From Olsenella sp. (GTDB lineage: Bacteria > Actinomycetota > Coriobacteriia > Coriobacteriales > Atopobiaceae), in contig SUUD01000076.1 of assembly GCA_015062715.1 (NCBI GenBank), positions 1-8,317 on the forward strand: 8,317 nt of DNA. The letters run 5' to 3'. Within the stretch, counting starts at the first letter, position 1; each line of letters opens with the position of its first letter. The notes under the pieces are model-generated. The model saw nothing but the letters and a program-made list of their open reading frames with translations. It made no database searches and was not told where the DNA came from. Both the position numbers and the translations under genes were made by a program. Positions 5,472 to 8,317 of the stretch are shown in pieces.

Positions 5472-6872
5472 ATGAGCCATTTTAAGCAGGTGGGAAGCGC
5501 GGTCGTGACATCGATCCTCTGCTTCGCGCTCACGTTTGGTCAGCTCCTCTGTGTGCCGATGGCCTATGCGGAAGAGGGGGGAGACCCCTCCGTTACGCAA
5601 GATGCGGCTGACAATGGTGAAGGCTTCGCGACCGACGCGCAGGAACAGCTGCCTCTCTCTGCGGGGGATGCCACGCAAACGGTTGGGGATGTGTACACTC
5701 CGTTGGCTATTACGGGCTACAACGTAGACGTTATTGCCGATGCGACGAAATCGACTACACCGGACAACGAATTGTTGACGACGGTCGACAGCTTCATTGA
5801 CGAGAGGAACCGAGGAGGCTGCTTCGCGTTTTTCACCGGGCAGCCGAGCGAGTCTTCTACCTATTCCAACGTTCCGGATGACGGACTCGTGACGACGGAT
5901 ACGGGCAAGAAATTCCAGCTTTCCCTCGACGCCGATAACACGCTCACACCCAATGCGCTCCAGATTGGTCGCGCCACGAATGGAGCGAGTAACCAAGACT
6001 CGCCAGGAAGAGCGAGCGAGGGCCGCCTCGATCTGGCAACGCCGGCCAGCGGGTATAACAAGATTGCCATCCTGTGCACCGGAGGCGGCGGCTGGGTCTC
6101 CTTCACCGCAACTCCAATCTATAGCGACGGCGAAGGAGAAACCATCCCATGCTCGGCTCCGGACTGGTATTACGGGAGCGGAATCGTGCTGAAGGTGTCG
6201 CGCATCAAGGTGGACAACGTCGATACTACTGACCCCGATGAAATCGGCAAGGTCGAGGAGAATTCCAACGGTCCGGGAATGTACGAGGCCACGTTTGCTA
6301 TCGACAACACCAGAACCTTGGTCGGGATTAAGTTCACCAAGACGAGTGGCGCGATAGCGAACATATTCGCAATCTCAGGAGTCGTCACGAATTACTCCGT
6401 AACCTATGACGGAAACGGGCAGACAAGCGGCGAGGCTCCTGACACGGATATCGTGTCGTATGGCAGTGATTACACTGTCCTCGGCAACACGGGCTCTCTC
6501 AGCAAGGAAGGAATGGTGTTCGCGGGGTGGAACACGGCTGCTGATGGCTCAGGTACCAGCTATGATGCTGGGGCATCGATAGAGAACGTGGAGAGCAATA
6601 TCGTACTGTACGCCCATTGGGTCGAGGAACAGGTTGATGACCCGGGTTCCGACGATCCGGTGTCCGATGACGAGGATACGTCTGACGACGAGGACACGAC
6701 TGATGATGTGACGACGACCACTTCGGAACAGCAGCCTGTCGCCACAAGCAAGAGCACCGTCTTGCCTGCGACTGGCGATCCCCTCGCGACGTCGCCGCTC
6801 CTCTTTGTCGTGGTACTTGCGGCTGGCATTGCCCTCCTTGCCTCGTTCGGCATCCGCAGAGTGGAGAAGTAG
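5472..6872 (+). CDS. LPXTG cell-wall-anchored surface protein with an InlB-type repeat
   Basis: This 466-aa protein is exported and covalently attached to peptidoglycan by sortase. Residues 1-33 form a signal peptide (K5, hydrophobic stretch, AYA|EE cleavage). Residues about 34-309 form an unrecognised, probably beta-rich ectodomain starting near the phrase PLAITGYNVDVIAD, with four cysteines. Residues 310-383 are one Listeria-Bacteroides (InlB/Flg_new) repeat, from VTYDGNG through FAGWNTAADGSGTSYD to YAHW. Residues 385-430 are an acidic Asp/Thr-rich wall spacer. LPATG at 431-435, a hydrophobic segment and RRVEK complete the sorting signal. The ATG at 5472 is chosen because GGAGGAGAGG (5456-5465) lies 6 nt upstream and the signal peptide then starts normally; TTG 5418 and ATG 5445 are less likely. 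GC content is visibly lower than in the permease operon, suggesting transfer. A role in adhesion or host contact is inferred, and the ligand is unknown. Confidence 0.88.
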   Translation: MSHFKQVGSAVVTSILCFALTFGQLLCVPMAYAEEGGDPSVTQDAADNGEGFATDAQEQLPLSAGDATQTVGDVYTPLAITGYNVDVIADATKSTTPDNELLTTVDSFIDERNRGGCFAFFTGQPSESSTYSNVPDDGLVTTDTGKKFQLSLDADNTLTPNALQIGRATNGASNQDSPGRASEGRLDLATPASGYNKIAILCTGGGGWVSFTATPIYSDGEGETIPCSAPDWYYGSGIVLKVSRIKVDNVDTTDPDEIGKVEENSNGPGMYEATFAIDNTRTLVGIKFTKTSGAIANIFAISGVVTNYSVTYDGNGQTSGEAPDTDIVSYGSDYTVLGNTGSLSKEGMVFAGWNTAADGSGTSYDAGASIENVESNIVLYAHWVEEQVDDPGSDDPVSDDEDTSDDEDTTDDVTTTTSEQQPVATSKSTVLPATGDPLATSPLLFVVVLAAGIALLASFGIRRVEK

Positions 6873-6906
6873 CTCTAGGAACGGCACGCCAGGTCGGCAT
6901 GACGCC

Positions 6907-6942
6907 GCTGAACGAGGGTCACAAATGTGACCCAGATTCAGC
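6907..6942. repeat. Palindromic element, copy B
   Basis: GCTGAA (6907-6912) and GGGTCACA (6916-6923) pair with TGTGACCC (6926-6933) and TTCAGC (6937-6942), interrupted only by 3-nt mismatches. Copy A at 4847-4882 matches it over nearly the whole length in the same orientation. It lies between the convergent ends of the surface-protein gene and the helix-turn-helix gene, so its hairpin could stop transcription from both sides although no T-run follows. Confidence 0.8.
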
Positions 6943-6974
6943 TCAACCACGACGTCGTTCGTCGCCGCCAGACC

Positions 6975-7736
6975 CTACTCCGCAAGGAAGCCCAGGTACT
7001 CGTCGAAGACGTTGAAGAGCATGTCGGCCGAGGCCACGGGCAGCTCGGCCGTGGTTCCGGGAATCTGCGCGTGGCAGAAGAGGTCGCGTGCGCGGGTGAG
7101 CACTAGGGCGGCGACCACGTCGACCTTGGGCCCCAGGACAACCTCCAGGTAGGGCACGTACTTTGCCGCCTGGGAGACCTCGTCCTCCTCGGTCTGGTCC
7201 TTCATCTTGAACTCGAGCGAGAAGGCGTGCGTGGGGGTCACCACCAGCACGTCCGCGTAGATGCGCACCCAGCGGGCGCGCTTGATGCGCAGCTCGAAGG
7301 CCAGCTCCCAGCCATCGCAGGCGACCCCGTAGACACGCAGGTCGCCAAAGAGTCCGCGCATGGTCTCGCGGCAGTCAAGAAACGAGTGGATGAGCCCGCG
7401 GGTATCGTTGAGGTTGCGGCCTATCGCGGCGCAGCCCTGCTCGAGCTCTGACAGCCATATCTGCTCGTCCTGCGACATGAACTCGCTGACGTAGCCGTAC
7501 CAGCCGCTGTAGTCGCGCAGACCCTCGTGTGGCACGGCCTGGCGAATGAGGCCGTGCCAGCGGTACTCGTCATCGTGGTAGCACAGGTCGTGGATGAAGG
7601 GGTAGCGGTAGAGACACTGGTTGACCTCCTTGCGGGTGAGACCCAGCTCGTGGGCGATCTCCCGCGCGGTTATGCCGTCGCGCGAGCAAATGAGCGAGTA
7701 CACCGCCCGGTCCATGTCGGCGTACCTTCCAGGCAC
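6975..7736 (-). CDS. Helix-turn-helix protein with PD-(D/E)XK nuclease-like domain
   Basis: This protein of about 253 aa belongs to no named family I recognise. Residues about 10-50 form a winged-helix-like segment, with DGITAREIAHELGLTRKEVN typical of a helix-turn-helix, followed by a basic/aromatic wing. The C-terminal half shows the order expected for the PD-(D/E)XK fold: D162 in YADVLVV, E175-x-K177 in LEFKMK, and Q189 in SQAAKY. It could be a DNA-binding nuclease or a regulator with a degenerate nuclease domain. The GTG at 7736 is preferred because AGGAAGG stands 8 nt upstream (plus 7745-7751), a few bases after the predicted transcript start. ATG 7715, preceded by GGAAGG, is the alternative (246 aa). 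The frame is open up to 7841, but that extension crosses the TATACT box and the repeat array. It is transcribed away from the 51-bp array. Confidence 0.7.
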   Translation of the reverse strand: MPGRYADMDRAVYSLICSRDGITAREIAHELGLTRKEVNQCLYRYPFIHDLCYHDDEYRWHGLIRQAVPHEGLRDYSGWYGYVSEFMSQDEQIWLSELEQGCAAIGRNLNDTRGLIHSFLDCRETMRGLFGDLRVYGVACDGWELAFELRIKRARWVRIYADVLVVTPTHAFSLEFKMKDQTEEDEVSQAAKYVPYLEVVLGPKVDVVAALVLTRARDLFCHAQIPGTTAELPVASADMLFNVFDEYLGFLAE

Positions 7737-7763
7737 TGCGCCCCCCTTCCTCGCCGCTTGTCG

Positions 7764-7769
7764 AGTATA
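7764..7769 (-). promoter_or_regulatory. -10 box of the helix-turn-helix gene
   Basis: The minus strand reads TATACT 27 nt before the GTG start, leaving room for a short leader with the AGGAAGG site. No consensus -35 is found 16-18 bp upstream, so an activator or upstream sites may matter. The tandem array begins about 40-60 bp farther upstream. Confidence 0.45.
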
Positions 7770-7807
7770 GGCGATGCGGTGCGAATGGGGTGCTTTTGTC
7801 ACCGCGC

Positions 7808-8164
7808 GCCCAGATCGGGTAAAAACGCGCGCATGGAACATGATTTGCGATCTGTGCGATTATGTCTGCCCAAAACCGCGCGCATGGAACGCGATTTGCG
7901 TTCTGTGCGTTTTTGTCGGCCCAAAACCGCGCGCATGGAACGCGATTTGCGTTCCGCGTGCCATTGCCGGGCCAAAAACGCTCGCATGGAACGCGATTTG
8001 CGTCCTGTGCTGCGGTTTCAAGCAAGAGGGGCCCGCATGGAACACGATTTGCGTTCTGTGCGCGCGTTTTGGGCACTAACCGTCCACATGGAACACGATT
8101 TGCGATCCGTGCGCCAGCTTTGGGCCCAAACCGCCCGCATGGAACGCGTTTTTCGTTCCGCGCG
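7808..8164. repeat. Tandem array: seven units, exact 51-bp period, two palindromes per unit
   Basis: Cores begin at 7831, 7882, 7933, 7984, 8035, 8086 and 8137, always 51 bp apart, with a half-linker from 7808. The 28-bp core starts GCATGGAACGCGATTTGCG and folds as a hairpin around a GATTT loop. In the second unit all 12 pairs form, two of them G-T wobbles; other units have one to three mismatches. The 23-bp linker is less conserved but tends toward TTTTGGGCCCAAAACCG; in the sixth unit TTTGGGCCCAAA (8119-8130) is a perfect palindrome. All six reading frames stay open over most of the array because 51 is a multiple of 3, but variable core positions (10, 11, 20, 21, 23, 25, 27, 28) show no codon rhythm, which argues against translation. 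The wobble pairs favour folding of a plus-strand RNA. Function unknown; it fills the divergent spacer between the helix-turn-helix gene and the gene at 8231. Confidence 0.9.
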
Positions 8165-8230
8165 GCGACACCAACTCATATCCCGGATTAAACAAGGGGC
8201 AACCCATCCACGAGCCCTGGAGGAACTGCC

Positions 8231-8317
8231 ATGCCCAACGCAAAGCAGACAGTGATTTACGTGGGCTTGAACGATGCCACGACGCACGAGCAGAAGCTCG
8301 AGACCTCCCGCTACATC
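8231..8317 (+). CDS. 5' end of an unrecognised rightward gene (partial)
   Basis: The ATG at 8231 follows GGAGG (8219-8223) with a 7-nt spacer. The frame is open for 29 codons to the window edge and begins MPNAKQTVIYVGLNDATTHE. A first beta strand (TVIYVGL) followed by a polar, charged segment suggests a small cytosolic alpha/beta protein without signal peptide. I cannot assign a family from this fragment. No clear promoter is seen in 8165-8230; the gene starts about 66 bp after the last unit of the 51-bp array, so the array or a promoter within it may control it. Confidence 0.65.
   Translation, partial: MPNAKQTVIYVGLNDATTHEQKLETSRYI

Noticed and set aside
7831..8164. CRISPR array (28-bp repeats with 23-bp spacers)
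   Set aside because: Linkers between cores share sequence (GCCCAAAACCG-like) instead of being unrelated, cores vary from unit to unit, 23 bp is too short for a spacer, and type II repeats are about 36 bp.
7527..8255. Long open frames across the 51-bp array, on both strands, encoding 17-residue repeats
   Set aside because: All six frames are largely open because the period is a multiple of 3. No frame has a ribosome binding site, and substitutions fall evenly on all codon positions.

Overview
The window is GC-rich bacterial DNA with strong GGAGG-type ribosome binding sites. It carries a sortase-anchored surface protein and a type II-like cas1-cas2 pair. Composition, codon use and gene content suggest an actinobacterium of the class Coriobacteriia (Olsenella/Atopobium-like); this is an inference from style, not from a marker gene.

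Left part (1-3519). A leftward gene begins at 70 and leaves the window. A divergent spacer of about 170 bp follows, then tRNA-Val(GAC) with its own promoter and a textbook intrinsic terminator. A rightward, probably cotranscribed trio comes next: an NCS2 purine-type permease (471-1793), a short homoserine dehydrogenase-family oxidoreductase (1852-2859) and a metal-dependent cyclase/kynurenine-formamidase-family hydrolase (2881-3519). The tight spacing of the last two suggests shared metabolism, but the substrate cannot be read from the sequence.

Middle part (3525-4846). A leftward cas1-cas2 pair of the type II lineage runs tail to tail into the cyclase gene, with only 5 bp between stop codons. 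No cas9, csn2, tracrRNA or CRISPR array is visible in the window. Cas1 keeps its catalytic residues, while Cas2 lacks the usual N-terminal aspartate.

Right-middle part (4847-6942). Two nearly identical palindromic elements, both in the same orientation, bracket about 2 kb. This segment holds the C-terminal remnant of an AAA-ATPase/DUF4143 protein, cut off close to the first palindrome, and an intact LPXTG cell-wall protein of lower GC content. It looks like an accessory insertion beside the cas genes, perhaps at the place where cas9 would be expected.

Right part (6975-8317). A leftward gene encodes a helix-turn-helix plus PD-(D/E)XK-nuclease-like protein. Upstream of it, in the divergent spacer before a new rightward gene (from 8231), lies a tandem array of seven units with a period of exactly 51 bp. 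Each unit contains a near-perfect hairpin and many linkers contain a second palindrome. It is not a CRISPR array and does not behave like a coding repeat. It is the least explained structure in the window.
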